A stretch of DNA of 64,000 bases, taken from NCBI GenBank assembly GCA_003569245.1, contig BGOM01000015.1, forward strand, positions 264,692-328,691, written 5' to 3'. A program made the position numbers and the translations under genes. The first letter of the stretch is position 1. Each line of letters opens with the position of its first letter. Shown here one piece after another: positions 50,301 to 58,429 of this stretch. The DNA comes from Opitutia bacterium (GTDB taxonomy: Bacteria; Verrucomicrobiota; Verrucomicrobiia; Opitutales; UBA953). The notes below the pieces were generated by a model. The model was not told the DNA's origin, searched no databases, and saw only the letters and a list, made by a program, of their open reading frames with translations.

Positions 50301-50365
50301 TCACGGTCGAGGAGTTCACCTCGCTCATCGAGTACCTCGGCACCCTCAAGTCGATCGGCGGCTGA
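47303..50365 (+). CDS. PVC-type secreted dehydrogenase/HEAT/cytochrome c fusion protein
   Basis: A 1020-residue exported protein with three parts. After a signal peptide (LGLLFLTAAAHAVP), residues about 25-370 form a beta-propeller of the L-sorbosone-dehydrogenase/TIGR02604 type, with GIDGWLYIAVGDFG. Residues about 380-830 are HEAT-like helical repeats. Residues about 880-1015 form a cytochrome c domain of the Pirellula/Verrucomicrobium type (TIGR02603), with heme motif CVACH (C895, C898, H899). Such proteins are typical of Planctomycetes and Verrucomicrobia and probably oxidise sugars or alcohols in the periplasm; the substrate is unknown. It is divergent from the GH20 gene and ends at a strong terminator. 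Confidence 0.9.
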   Translation: MVRSTLGLLFLTAAAHAVPEGFTIREFVGTAQEPEIYPTAVSAAANGDVYISSDKNGSLGHIKGMGRILLARDTKGAGKADVMIEYTKVESPRGGHFVGGALYLVHPPFLSKFQDKDGDGKADYESERTLLVDGLGGGIEHPRGADHTTNGCRMGIDGWLYIAVGDFGAGLIRDNDGAIGLGDKKRVTLYGGGVMRVRPDGSELEVYTAMTRNICDVAISPTLDLFSRDNTNDGKGWNTRFHHFTSLADAGYPRLYKNFDDETARPLADYGGGSGTGGLYLSEPGFPKAWGETLFTCDWTTGTIHNHPVKPFEATFIAQQQTFHKVPRATDIDVDGSSRLYIADWRAGGFSYLGKGKQQGMIQQVVAEGVKPHQYVDVTKVTDAELVKLLTSDSAVQRLEASRRIIDQKKTGLAEAVLAVAASGQGHLYHRVAAIFTYKQLLGAGSTDGLVGLTKDAAVREFALRALADRTTETKGVPVQPFLDGLKDPNPRVRLQATIGLQRLGAKDAAGAIAAAAATWPVEESKLEEGAHYRLPHTAIHALERLANATPLIEAAKDPAQRFVALRALQLIHTAESVDGLIGLTKTGDDALRAGAIGALARLYHVEKPWNYKDWWSTRPDDRGPYFIPAEWEATPRIKAAIEAAYAKLPAPLRLSMLEQLSKNRIAITELKLEGVDPIRLAMASQTLRPADLALLVDASLQASRKWSERLDCYKALLKVEGDAGLEPRVKVLAGWSKDATAPAAATQAISDFIYEAERGNQVNKLRSMANKAEDAASTILWKALLNVLSSPLTKDQHKKAVREHVEKNPRDIGFFHAIADLGLTGFDKQLAEGMKGDNVIQINAAKAALAAGKLAAASKGKTIAQLDAKAVTAAALKGRGNVKLGQKLFTQQGCVACHAVDLAAEQKGPYLGASGAKFPREYLIDSILEPNKVVAQGFQTVVFAMKNGPDQMGFVTGEADGVVTLRNIAGQVSKINRADVKEEKHLPQSMMPAGLAAGLTVEEFTSLIEYLGTLKSIGG

Positions 50366-50386
50366 GCGCGGTCTTCCGCGACGACC

Positions 50387-50412
50387 AGGGCGCCTTCCGG
50401 GGCGCCCTTTTT
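50387..50412 (+). terminator. Intrinsic terminator after the PVC dehydrogenase gene
   Basis: An 8-base GC stem (AGGGCGCC and its complement, loop TTCCGG) is followed by five Ts, 22 bases after the stop codon. Confidence 0.88.
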
Positions 50413-50425
50413 GTTGGCGCGGGCG

Positions 50426-50494
50426 GTAGGGGCAGCACCGGTGCTGCCCTAGACACCGGGGCAGACCTAGGGCAGCACGCGTTGCTGCCCCTAC
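50426..50494. repeat. REP/BIME-like double palindrome
   Basis: Two hairpins, GGGCAGCACC-GGTGCTGCCC (50429-50449) and GGGCAGCA-CGCGT-TGCTGCCC (50470-50490), are themselves in inverted orientation. GTAGGGGCAGCA at 50426-50437 is the exact complement of 50483-50494, and CTAGGGCAGCA at 50467-50477 is complementary to 50442-50452. The arrangement resembles paired REP elements between genes. No second copy was found elsewhere in the window. Confidence 0.7.
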
Positions 50495-50582
50495 CCAGGT
50501 TATCATTATGACGCATCTTCCCATCCAGATACTTTGATGCCTGCTTGCTAAGGGCCGGTTTCCCCTTTGCATCACGGTTCTT

Positions 50583-51773
50583 ATGTCCCGTCCCGTATCC
50601 TACACCTTCTCCTCCGAGTCGGTCGGCGAAGGCCATCCCGACAAGGTCGCCGACAGCATCTCGGATTCCGTCCTCGACGCATGCTTCGCCCAGGACCGTT
50701 TCTCCCGCGTCGCCTGCGAGACCCTCGTCAAGAGCGACCACGTCGTCATCGCCGGCGAACTCACGACCAAGGCCAAGGTCAATTTCGAGGAGGTCGTGCG
50801 CGCCGCGATCCGCGACATCGGCTACGTGAACGACGACGACGTCTTCCACGCCGACAAGGTCTTCATCACCAACCTGCTCACCAAGCAGTCCCCGGACATC
50901 GCGCAGGGCGTCGACGAGCGCAAGGCCGAGGGCAAGAAGCACGCCAAGATGGGCGCGGGCGACCAGGGGATCATGTTCGGCTTCGCGACCACCGAGACCC
51001 CCGAGCTCATGCCGGCCCCGGTCATGTTCGCCCACCGCCTCAACCGCGAGCTCGCCCGCATCCGCAAGTCCGGCGCCAAGGGCACGGAGTGGATCCGCCC
51101 CGATTGCAAGTCGCAGGTCGCCGTGCGCTACGAAGACGGCGTGCCCGTCGCCATCGAGAACGTGGTCATCTCGACCCAGCACACGGCCGACGTCTCCCAT
51201 CGCCAGATCGAGAGGTTCTGCGTCGAGCAGGTCATCCGCAAGGTCCTCCCGAAGGCGCTCATCGGCAAGCGGACCGAGTACCTCATCAACCCGACCGGTC
51301 GCTTCGTCGTCGGCGGCCCGCAGGGCGACTGCGGCCTGACCGGCCGGAAGATCATCGTCGACTCCTACGGTGGCATGGGTCGCCACGGCGGCGGCGCCTT
51401 CTCCGGCAAGGACCCGACCAAGGTCGACCGCTCCGCGGCCTACATGGCCCGCTGGGTCGCCAAGCACATCGTCGCGTCCGGCGCCGCCGAACGCTGCGAG
51501 CTGCAGGTCGCCTACGCGATCGGCCATCCCGAGCCGACCAGCATCCACCTCGACACCTTCGGCACGGGCGCCGTGGCCGACGAGGTCATCCTCGCCGCGG
51601 TGAAGAAGACCTTCCTGTTCAACCCCGCCGAGATCATCCGCCAGCTCGACCTGCGCCGGCCGATCTACCGCGCCAGCACCCACTACGGCCACTTCGGCAA
51701 GAAGGGTCTGCCGTGGGAGACCACCTCGAAGCTCCCGGCCTTCGTCCGGGCGATCAAGGCCAACGTCCGCTGA
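50583..51773 (+). CDS. metK: S-adenosylmethionine synthetase
   Basis: Makes SAM from methionine and ATP. It has 396 residues, the normal length. The motifs [13 protein letters not shown] (here [13 protein letters not shown]), [10 protein letters not shown] near residue 120, and [25 protein letters not shown] are intact. It stands first in a metK-ahcY pair. I looked for a SAM riboswitch in the 90 bases before it and saw none; the REP-like element lies there instead. Confidence 0.98.
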   Translation: MSRPVSYTFSSESVGEGHPDKVADSISDSVLDACFAQDRFSRVACETLVKSDHVVIAGELTTKAKVNFEEVVRAAIRDIGYVNDDDVFHADKVFITNLLTKQSPDIAQGVDERKAEGKKHAKMGAGDQGIMFGFATTETPELMPAPVMFAHRLNRELARIRKSGAKGTEWIRPDCKSQVAVRYEDGVPVAIENVVISTQHTADVSHRQIERFCVEQVIRKVLPKALIGKRTEYLINPTGRFVVGGPQGDCGLTGRKIIVDSYGGMGRHGGGAFSGKDPTKVDRSAAYMARWVAKHIVASGAAERCELQVAYAIGHPEPTSIHLDTFGTGAVADEVILAAVKKTFLFNPAEIIRQLDLRRPIYRASTHYGHFGKKGLPWETTSKLPAFVRAIKANVR

Positions 51774-51812
51774 CCGTCCCCGACCGCCAAACGCCAACCT
51801 CTCACCCTACCT

Positions 51813-53228
51813 ATGTCCAAAAAATTCACCGATTTCCAAGTGGCCGACCTCGGCCTCGCCGATTGGGGCCGCAAGGAGCTCCAGGTCGCCGAGCATGAGA
51901 TGCCGGGCCTGATGGCCCTGCGCGCCAAGCACGGAAAGAAGAAGCCCCTCAAGGGTGTCCGCATCGCCGGCTCGCTGCACATGACCATCCAGACGGCCGT
52001 CCTCATCGAGACGCTCGTCGAGCTCGGCGCCGACGTGCGCTGGGCTTCCTGCAACATCTTCTCCACGCAGGACCACGCCGCCGCCGCCATCGCGAAGGCC
52101 GGCATCCCTGTCTTCGCCTGGAAGGGCGAGAACCTCGTCGAGTACTGGGAGTGCACCATGCGCGCGCTCACCTGGCCCAACGGCGACGGCCCCGAGCTGA
52201 TCGTCGACGACGGCGGCGACGCCACCCTCCTCATCCACAAGGGCTATGAGCTCGAGAACGGCTCCAAGTGGGTCGACACCAAGTCCGAGTCCGAGGAGGA
52301 GCAGATCATCAAGAACCTGCTCAAGAAGGTCGCCAAGCAGCGCCCCGGCCACTGGCACAAGGTCGTGAAGTCCTGGAAGGGCGTCTCCGAGGAGACCACC
52401 ACCGGGGTCAAGCGCCTCTACCGCATGCTCGAGGAAGGCTCCCTGCTCGTCCCGACCGTCAACGTCAACGACACCGCCACCAAGTCGAAGTTCGACAACC
52501 TCTACGGCTGCCGCGAATCCCTCGTGGACGGCATCAAGCGCGCGACCGACGTCATGGTCGCCGGCAAGGTCGCCCTGGTCATCGGTTACGGCGACGTCGG
52601 CAAGGGTTCGGCCCAATCCCTCCGCGGCCTCGGCGCCACCGTCCAGGTCGCCGAGATCGACCCGATCTGCGCGTTGCAGGCGGCGATGGAAGGCTTCCGC
52701 GTCGTGACCGTCGAGGATACGCTCGGCACCACCGACATCTACGTCACCGCGACCGGCAACAAGGACATCATCACGCTCGAGCACCTGACCAAGATGAAGG
52801 ACCAGGCGATCGTCTGTAATATCGGACACTTCGACAACGAGATCCAGGTCACCCGCCTCAACGCGTTCAAGGGCGCGAAGAAGGACACCATCAAGCCGCA
52901 GGTCGACCGCTACACGTTCAAGGACGGCCGCCAGCTTTACATGCTGGCCGAAGGCCGCCTGGTGAACCTCGGTTGCGCCACCGGCCACCCGAGCTACGTG
53001 ATGTCGACCTCCTTCACCAACCAGGTCCTCGCCCAGTTGCACCTCTGGGAGACCCGTGCCACCGCCAAGCCGGGCGTGGCCCTCCTCCCGAAGCACCTCG
53101 ACGAGGAGGTCGCCCGCCTCCACCTCGGCAAGCTCGGCGCGAAGCTGACCAAGCTGACGCCGGCGCAGGCCGCTTACATCGGGGTCAAGCAGGCCGGTCC
53201 GTTCAAGCCCGACAGCTACCGTTATTAA
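51813..53228 (+). CDS. ahcY: Adenosylhomocysteinase
   Basis: NAD-dependent hydrolysis of S-adenosylhomocysteine to homocysteine and adenosine, which clears the product of SAM-dependent methylation. It has 471 residues, including the extra segment typical of the longer bacterial form. [15 protein letters not shown] near residue 258 is the NAD-binding loop; [11 protein letters not shown] and the C-terminal KPDSYRY are diagnostic. It lies 39 bases after metK, so the two form a SAM-cycle operon that ends at the terminator at 53268. Confidence 0.98.
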   Translation: MSKKFTDFQVADLGLADWGRKELQVAEHEMPGLMALRAKHGKKKPLKGVRIAGSLHMTIQTAVLIETLVELGADVRWASCNIFSTQDHAAAAIAKAGIPVFAWKGENLVEYWECTMRALTWPNGDGPELIVDDGGDATLLIHKGYELENGSKWVDTKSESEEEQIIKNLLKKVAKQRPGHWHKVVKSWKGVSEETTTGVKRLYRMLEEGSLLVPTVNVNDTATKSKFDNLYGCRESLVDGIKRATDVMVAGKVALVIGYGDVGKGSAQSLRGLGATVQVAEIDPICALQAAMEGFRVVTVEDTLGTTDIYVTATGNKDIITLEHLTKMKDQAIVCNIGHFDNEIQVTRLNAFKGAKKDTIKPQVDRYTFKDGRQLYMLAEGRLVNLGCATGHPSYVMSTSFTNQVLAQLHLWETRATAKPGVALLPKHLDEEVARLHLGKLGAKLTKLTPAQAAYIGVKQAGPFKPDSYRY

Positions 53229-53267
53229 GAGGCAAGTTGATCGGCTGGCCGGTTGACACGAGAATGA

Positions 53268-53295
53268 ACAGGGCGCCCGGCGGGCGCCCTGTTTT
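53268..53295 (+). terminator. Intrinsic terminator after ahcY
   Basis: An 11-base stem (ACAGGGCGCCC with its complement, loop GGC) is followed by TTTT, 39 bases after the ahcY stop. Confidence 0.88.
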
Positions 53296-53370
53296 ATCGG
53301 TAGGATTTCCGGTCGGGCGTTGGCTTGCCCCTTTCGGTCGGGATGCTATCCATGAGGCACCCCGCCCACG

Positions 53371-54510
53371 ATGAGCCTGCAAGACGCCCGCCAGAAACTC
53401 CGCGACGAATTGGAAGCGCCGGTGCCGCTGCGCGCATTCGGCACCGGCTGGATCAGCGGCGTGGCCGGGCTCGCCCTCGGCCTGATCGGCCTGGCCTTGG
53501 TGATCTCGCTGCGCGCGCCCGGTCAGTTCGCGATGCCCGAGCTCACGGCCCTCCACGGCAACCCGTGGTTCAAACTGGCGATCCTGCTCCTCCTGCTGCT
53601 GGGGTTCACCGCCTCCGCGCTGAGCCTCGCGCTGCGTCCCTCCAAGCTGTTGGGCACCCTGGGCGCCGCCGCCGCCTTGTCGGCGACTTTGCTCGGGGGC
53701 GCCGAGTCGTCCGCGCTCACGCCCGACCCGACGCCCCTCTTCCTCGGCCTCGACTGGTTCGCCCTCAACGTCCTCTTCACCGGTGTCATCTTCATCCCGC
53801 TCGAGCGGCTCAGCCCGCTCCGCGGCGAACAGCCCCTCTTCCGCGACGAATGGCGCGAGGATCTGTTCTACTACCTGGTCAGCAGCTTCCTGGTGCAGGT
53901 CCTCGCGTTCGTCAGTTTCGCCCCGGCGAAGTGGCTGGCCGCCGCCGCGGCCTTGGCCGCCTTGCAGCAGTGGGTCGCCGGCCTCCCCTTCGTCGTCCAG
54001 TTGGTCGCGATCATGTTCCTGACCGACCTCGTCCAGTACTGGGTGCACCGCGCCTTCCATCGCGTACCCTGGCTCTGGAACTTCCACGCCGTGCACCACT
54101 CGGCGCAGCGGATGGACTGGATGGCCGGGGCGCGCATGCACTTCCTCGAGATCCTCATCCTGCGCACGCTGACGGTCATCCCGATGTTCGCCCTGGGGTT
54201 CGCCCCGACCGCGGTGAACGTCTACATCCTGCTGGTCTACCTGTATTCGACCTTCATTCACGCGAACCTCAGCTGGCGCCTGCCCGTCGTCGACCAGTTG
54301 CTGGTGACGCCCCGCTTCCACCATTGGCACCACGGCATCGAGAAGGAGGCCATTGACGTCAATTTCGCGATCCACTTCCCGCTCTTCGACCGGCTCTTCG
54401 GCACCTATCACCTGCCCAAGGACGAATGGCCGTCCGGCTACGGCATCGAAGGGCATCCGGTCCCGCGGGGTTACTGGGCGCAGTTCCTTTACCCTTTCCG
54501 CCGTAAGTGA
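53371..54510 (+). CDS. Sterol desaturase / fatty acid hydroxylase superfamily protein
   Basis: A 379-residue membrane protein with the eight-histidine, di-iron-type signature: HRAFH, HAVHHS and HHWHH in order near residues 228, 243 and 313. Five or more membrane helices fill the N-terminal half. Enzymes of this superfamily hydroxylate or desaturate lipids, carotenoids or sterols using oxygen; the substrate is not clear here. It follows the ahcY terminator and has its own start. No carotenoid or sterol genes are near. Confidence 0.88.
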   Translation: MSLQDARQKLRDELEAPVPLRAFGTGWISGVAGLALGLIGLALVISLRAPGQFAMPELTALHGNPWFKLAILLLLLLGFTASALSLALRPSKLLGTLGAAAALSATLLGGAESSALTPDPTPLFLGLDWFALNVLFTGVIFIPLERLSPLRGEQPLFRDEWREDLFYYLVSSFLVQVLAFVSFAPAKWLAAAAALAALQQWVAGLPFVVQLVAIMFLTDLVQYWVHRAFHRVPWLWNFHAVHHSAQRMDWMAGARMHFLEILILRTLTVIPMFALGFAPTAVNVYILLVYLYSTFIHANLSWRLPVVDQLLVTPRFHHWHHGIEKEAIDVNFAIHFPLFDRLFGTYHLPKDEWPSGYGIEGHPVPRGYWAQFLYPFRRK

Positions 54511-54573
54511 CTCCGCCCGGTTTGCCGGCAGAAGTCCTCAGAGCAGGTGGCGAGGACCGAAAATTTTTTCGGG

Positions 54574-54599
54574 CGGGCGGACGCTATCGCGTCCGCCCG
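54574..54599. terminator. Hairpin between convergent genes, weak terminator
   Basis: An 11-base perfect stem (CGGGCGGACGC) with a TATC loop lies between the desaturase gene and the convergent serine hydrolase gene. The flanks are A-rich on the plus strand and T-rich only before the stem, so it does not have the usual trailing T run on either strand. Confidence 0.45.
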
Positions 54600-54631
54600 G
54601 TAAAAAGGCGGAGTCGGTATACGGCTAAGGT

Positions 54632-55852
54632 TTACCTGCCGAGGGCGCGGTGCAGCAGCGGATCGATGGTCGCCGCAAGAGTGCCGTGCTTGATCGCGCC
54701 GTTGGCGTTGAACAGAACCGCCCAGCTCCACCCATCCCAGCGCCGGACGAGAAGCGCCTCGCTGCCGGCGATGAGCCCGGCATGCCAGAGATTGACTTGG
54801 CCATCCTTGACGGGGCGGACCATCCAACCGCACCCGTAGTAAGCAGCCTTGGGTTTGCCATCCTCCTCGTGGCCGGCAGCCCCTTCGGGGCGGGCCTGCA
54901 TCAACGCGAAGGTCTCCGGCTTCAATAACGGGGACTTGGCCGGGTCGTGGAAAGCATCGGCAAAACGCACGAGGTCCGTCGCGGAGGCGATCCAGCCGCC
55001 ATGCGCTTCGAACCCCTCGAAGTTTTCCGTGCCATAAGGAACCGGGACGGGCTGGCCGAAAGGGTCGTAGAGCGAGAGGCCTTTGCGGTTATCTCGGGTA
55101 TGGTAACGAGCCTCGTCAGGTTCACGACCCGCCCAGGTCGCCTTGCCGAGTTTCATCGAGTTCAGTCCCAGTGGTTTGAGCACGGCCGCGCGCACATGAT
55201 CCTCGTAGTCGACGCCGGAAATCTTCTCGATGATCCGACCCAGCACCAGATAGCCCAGGTTCGAGTAAGCCATCCGTGCGCCGGGATCGAAATCCAAGGG
55301 CTGGCGGAGCATATAACGCACGATCAGCGACGGGTGGTGGGGCGGCGGAATTCCCGTGGTCTGGAAAATCTTCCCGGTCTGCGAGATCGGGTCGCCGGAG
55401 ATCGCCCGATCCCAGCCACCGCGATGCTGCAGGCAGTGGCGGACCGTGATACGGGCCCAACGCGGGTCTTTCGCGGGGTGTCCGAGCAGCGGCAGCACCG
55501 GGTCGTCGATACCCAGCTTCCCATGTTCGACCAGTTTCAGGATGGCGACCGCCGTGAACGGCTTCGAGACGCTCGCGATGCGAAAACGCGTCGTGGGCCG
55601 CACCAGCGCCCCGGTGTCCCGGTCCGCCAAGCCGAATCCCCTTGCGTAGCGCGTTTGGCCGCGATGCGCGATGGCCAGGCCAGCCCCTGGCACGCCCTGT
55701 TCGCGGACGAAGCGGTCCATCAGCTCATCGAACGCGGCCAGTTCGGGGACCCGTTCGCCGGTCGCGGTGACCTCGGCGGTTTGCGCCCAAGCGCCCGGCG
55801 CCGCGGCGAGCGCGGCCGAGAGCCCGAGGAAACGGCGGCGCGACAGGCTCAT
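54632..55852 (-). CDS. Beta-lactamase-fold serine hydrolase, probably exported by Tat
   Basis: A 406-residue protein. The N-terminus SLSRRRFLGLSAAL is a twin-arginine signal. The class C beta-lactamase/esterase motifs are present: SVSK (serine nucleophile) near residue 94, YSN near residue 200, and HAG near residue 359. Such proteins are esterases, D-aminopeptidases or penicillin-binding-like enzymes; nothing here marks antibiotic resistance. Its start overlaps the TPR-like gene by 4 bases. Confidence 0.88.
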   Translation of the reverse strand: MSLSRRRFLGLSAALAAAPGAWAQTAEVTATGERVPELAAFDELMDRFVREQGVPGAGLAIAHRGQTRYARGFGLADRDTGALVRPTTRFRIASVSKPFTAVAILKLVEHGKLGIDDPVLPLLGHPAKDPRWARITVRHCLQHRGGWDRAISGDPISQTGKIFQTTGIPPPHHPSLIVRYMLRQPLDFDPGARMAYSNLGYLVLGRIIEKISGVDYEDHVRAAVLKPLGLNSMKLGKATWAGREPDEARYHTRDNRKGLSLYDPFGQPVPVPYGTENFEGFEAHGGWIASATDLVRFADAFHDPAKSPLLKPETFALMQARPEGAAGHEEDGKPKAAYYGCGWMVRPVKDGQVNLWHAGLIAGSEALLVRRWDGWSWAVLFNANGAIKHGTLAATIDPLLHRALGR

Positions 55853-56934
55853 TTACCGGCGCGTTCCTTGGCCCAGCGCGCCGCCGCCAGTTCCCCGTCG
55901 CGTCGGAAGATCTCGAAATACCGCGCCAGGTCCTCGTCGCTGGCCTGCCGGGCGAACCCCACCATCGATTGGGTGAGTTCCATGAACTCGGCGGAACGCG
56001 CCTCGAGCTGGGTCAGGCGCTCGCCCGCGCTCAGGCCGCCGACGAGCGTCACGGGGTCCAGTTGCCGCAGGAAGCTGGCCTCCACGGAGATCCCGGTCAG
56101 CTGCTCGACGATCATCGCCTGGGGGTCTTGCAAGCGCTGGCCGAGGTCAAGTCCGACGAGCAAGGTCGGCTCGACGGCGTCAAAGTCGGCCGCCTTCACG
56201 AACTCATCCTGCATGGTCTGCAGGCCGGCCTTGAGCGCCATGCTCAGCCGGCTTTGCTCCAGGCTGACGCCGACCGACTTGCCAAGGCCCGCGATCAGCG
56301 CGGCGGTCGGCTCATAGCCGGCCTCGACGAAGGCCTCCCCGGTGGCCTCGAGCAGGCGCAGCGAGTGGTTCCGCAGGACGCCTTGGTCCATCGAGCGGAG
56401 CAGATCCTGCGCGGCCTTGGCGTAATCGCCGGCGGCGAAAGCCGCCTGCGCCCCGAGGTAGTTGCCCAGCGGGTTGTCGGGTTGCAAAGCGCGGAACGCC
56501 TCGATCGCCGCCTTCTTCTCCGCCGGGTCGTCGCTGCGTAAAGCCAGTTCGAGCCGGACCAGCGCCTCGCCCGGGTCGGCCTGGACCGCTTCGCGCAGCA
56601 ACGCGAGGTCGCCGGCGAGCCGCGACGCGACCAGCAGGCTCAAGGCATCCCGGCCATGGCGCGCGAGGTAGGCGTCCAGTTCGGCCTTGGTCAGGTCGAT
56701 CTTCTGGCCGGCCTCCATCGCCAGGAGCACCGCGCGCGGACCTTTGTCCGCCGGCCCGTTCCAGCCGGCGAGTTTCAACTTGGCCGTCGAGCGAACCTTG
56801 GCGGCGGGCTGGGCGGGTTCCGCCGGGGCTTTGGCGGCGGGTGGTGGAATCACCGGCTTGCGCCCGACCAAGGACCAACCGAGGGACGCCAGCAGGGCGG
56901 CCGTGGCCAGGACTTGGAGCGTGCGCGGGTTCAT
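55849..56934 (-). CDS. Anchored helical-repeat protein of unknown function
   Basis: A 361-residue protein with one N-terminal membrane anchor (LQVLATAALLASLGWSLVG), a Pro/Ala linker, and Ala/Leu-rich helical repeats resembling TPRs, such as GAQAAFAAGDYAKAAQDLL. No catalytic motif is recognised. It lies 7 bases after the Gfo/Idh gene and 4 bases into the serine hydrolase, so the three form one unit. Its role, perhaps as a periplasmic scaffold, is inference. Confidence 0.7.
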   Translation of the reverse strand: MNPRTLQVLATAALLASLGWSLVGRKPVIPPPAAKAPAEPAQPAAKVRSTAKLKLAGWNGPADKGPRAVLLAMEAGQKIDLTKAELDAYLARHGRDALSLLVASRLAGDLALLREAVQADPGEALVRLELALRSDDPAEKKAAIEAFRALQPDNPLGNYLGAQAAFAAGDYAKAAQDLLRSMDQGVLRNHSLRLLEATGEAFVEAGYEPTAALIAGLGKSVGVSLEQSRLSMALKAGLQTMQDEFVKAADFDAVEPTLLVGLDLGQRLQDPQAMIVEQLTGISVEASFLRQLDPVTLVGGLSAGERLTQLEARSAEFMELTQSMVGFARQASDEDLARYFEIFRRDGELAAARWAKERAGK

Positions 56935-56941
56935 CCGCCGG

Positions 56942-58237
56942 TCAGACCGTCGTCAGCGACCACGGCTTGCGCAGTTCGCGGGTGAGCAGCGCGTTGGCGG
57001 CGTCGTCCCCGACGAACCGGCGGGCGGCCGGGTCGAACTTCAGTTTGCGGCCGGTGAAGAGGGCGGCGTTGCCGAAGTGACCGATGGCGGTCGCGTGGTG
57101 CGCGGCGAGCGCGTGCGAGAGCGGCTTACGCCGCGATTGGCAGCAATCGACGAACTCCTGGAAGTGGTCGGTCGTGCCCGGGCAGCGCCAGGCGTCCGGC
57201 CCGAGGTCCTTCTCCCAGAGCCCCTTGATGCTGCACTCCTGCCCGCCGCGGCGGACGAAGAGCGAGCCCTTCTCGCCGACGAACTTCACGCCCTCGAACT
57301 TGCTGTTCACGTTGAGCTTCACGCCGTCGGCATAGGTCAGCGTGTAGTCATAGGTGCGGTGCGTGTCCCACGGGGACTCGCGCAGCTCGCCCTTGCCCTC
57401 CACCGCCACCGCGTACTCGGCATCCTTGCCGATCGCCCACGCGGCGATGTCGCCGTGGTGGCAGACCCAGTCGAGGACCATGCCCCCGCCGAAGTTGGTG
57501 TGCCAGCGCCAGTGGAAATGGAAGACCCGCGGGTCGTACTCCATCCAGGCGGACGGGCCGACCCAGAGGTCGTAGTCCACCTCCGCGGGCGGCTTCTCGC
57601 CGGGCTGGCCGGGCGCGGGGACCTGATGGTTGTTCGTGGTCGTGCCGGCCTCGACGTGCAGGAGCTTGCCGAGCTCGCCGTTGCGGATGATCTCGACGGC
57701 CTTGCGGAAGTTGCCGGTGGAGCGCTGCCACATGCCCGTCTGCCAGACGCGGCCGTTGGCCTTCACGGCGTCGACGATGGCCTGGCCTTCCATGAAGGTC
57801 TTCGCGAGGGGCTTCTCGCCGTACACGTCGATGCCCGCGCGGAGAAAGGCGCAGCTGATCACGCCGTGCCAGTGGTCGGGCAGGCCCATCACCGCGGCGT
57901 CGGGTTTCTCCTTGGCGAGCAGTTCGCGGAAATCCTGGTACTGGCGCGGGGCGGCCATGCCTTTCTTCACGACGGCTTCGGACGCGGATTTCAGCACCCG
58001 CTTGTCGACGTCGCACACCGCGATGACCTGCACGCCCTTCTTCGACATCAGGTTGCGCATATCGCCGCCGCCCTGGGACTTCAGGCCGACCCCGACGAGC
58101 TGGAGGCGGTTGGAGGGGGCGACGGTGTCGTCCTTGCCGAGGGCCGAGGCGGGGATGATCGTCGGGAAGCCCAGCGCCAGACCGGCGAGGGAGGAGTTGC
58201 GGAGGAAGGAACGGCGGTCGAGGCGGGGAGGGCGCAT
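56942..58237 (-). CDS. Tat-exported Gfo/Idh/MocA-family oxidoreductase
   Basis: A 431-residue NAD(P)-dependent oxidoreductase. The N-terminus RRSFLRNSSLAGLALGFP is a Tat signal. A Rossmann domain follows, with LVGVGLKSQGGG near residue 47 and the EKPLAKT motif (catalytic lysine region) near residue 140. The C-terminal alpha/beta domain contains WRWHTNFGGGMVLDWVCHHGD. Exported Gfo/Idh proteins are abundant in Verrucomicrobia and Planctomycetes and act on sugars or glycosides. It is divergent from the ThuA-like gene. Confidence 0.9.
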   Translation of the reverse strand: MRPPRLDRRSFLRNSSLAGLALGFPTIIPASALGKDDTVAPSNRLQLVGVGLKSQGGGDMRNLMSKKGVQVIAVCDVDKRVLKSASEAVVKKGMAAPRQYQDFRELLAKEKPDAAVMGLPDHWHGVISCAFLRAGIDVYGEKPLAKTFMEGQAIVDAVKANGRVWQTGMWQRSTGNFRKAVEIIRNGELGKLLHVEAGTTTNNHQVPAPGQPGEKPPAEVDYDLWVGPSAWMEYDPRVFHFHWRWHTNFGGGMVLDWVCHHGDIAAWAIGKDAEYAVAVEGKGELRESPWDTHRTYDYTLTYADGVKLNVNSKFEGVKFVGEKGSLFVRRGGQECSIKGLWEKDLGPDAWRCPGTTDHFQEFVDCCQSRRKPLSHALAAHHATAIGHFGNAALFTGRKLKFDPAARRFVGDDAANALLTRELRKPWSLTTV

Positions 58238-58245
58238 GGGTATGA

Positions 58246-58288
58246 GAAAGGGCTGGGGCCGGGGGTAGGGCTGGGGCGAGTCAGGGAT
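58246..58288. repeat. G-rich repeat arm of an inverted pair
   Basis: A tract of AGGGCTGGGGC-like blocks in the Gfo-ThuA intergenic region that is imperfectly complementary to 58388-58419. It could form a large stem between the divergent genes. The sequence also resembles the dispersed copies near 968 and 40452. Confidence 0.4.
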
Positions 58289-58387
58289 AAGGTATCCGTT
58301 GCCCCGTGGAAAGAAGGTTTCCAGCCGTCTTCGAATCCCTTGTCCACTTGCCCCCGTACACGGTTGCCCCTTAAGAATGGTCTACCC

Positions 58388-58419
58388 CTGCCCAAGCCCT
58401 GACCCTAGCCCCAGCCCTT
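58388..58419. repeat. Dispersed G-rich repeat, opposite-strand copy
   Basis: On the minus strand this segment contains GGGGCTAGGGTCAGGGC followed by TTGGGCAGG, sharing the 13-base core CTAGGGTCAGGGC with 968-1004. It lies immediately before the ThuA-like start codon and complements the tract at 58246-58288. Confidence 0.45.
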
Positions 58420-58429
58420 TCCTCCCTCC

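Noticed and set aside
50495..50582. A SAM riboswitch before metK
   Set aside because: I saw no SAM-I, SAM-II or SAM-IV core in the roughly 90 bases between the palindromes and the start codon. A covariance-model search would be decisive.
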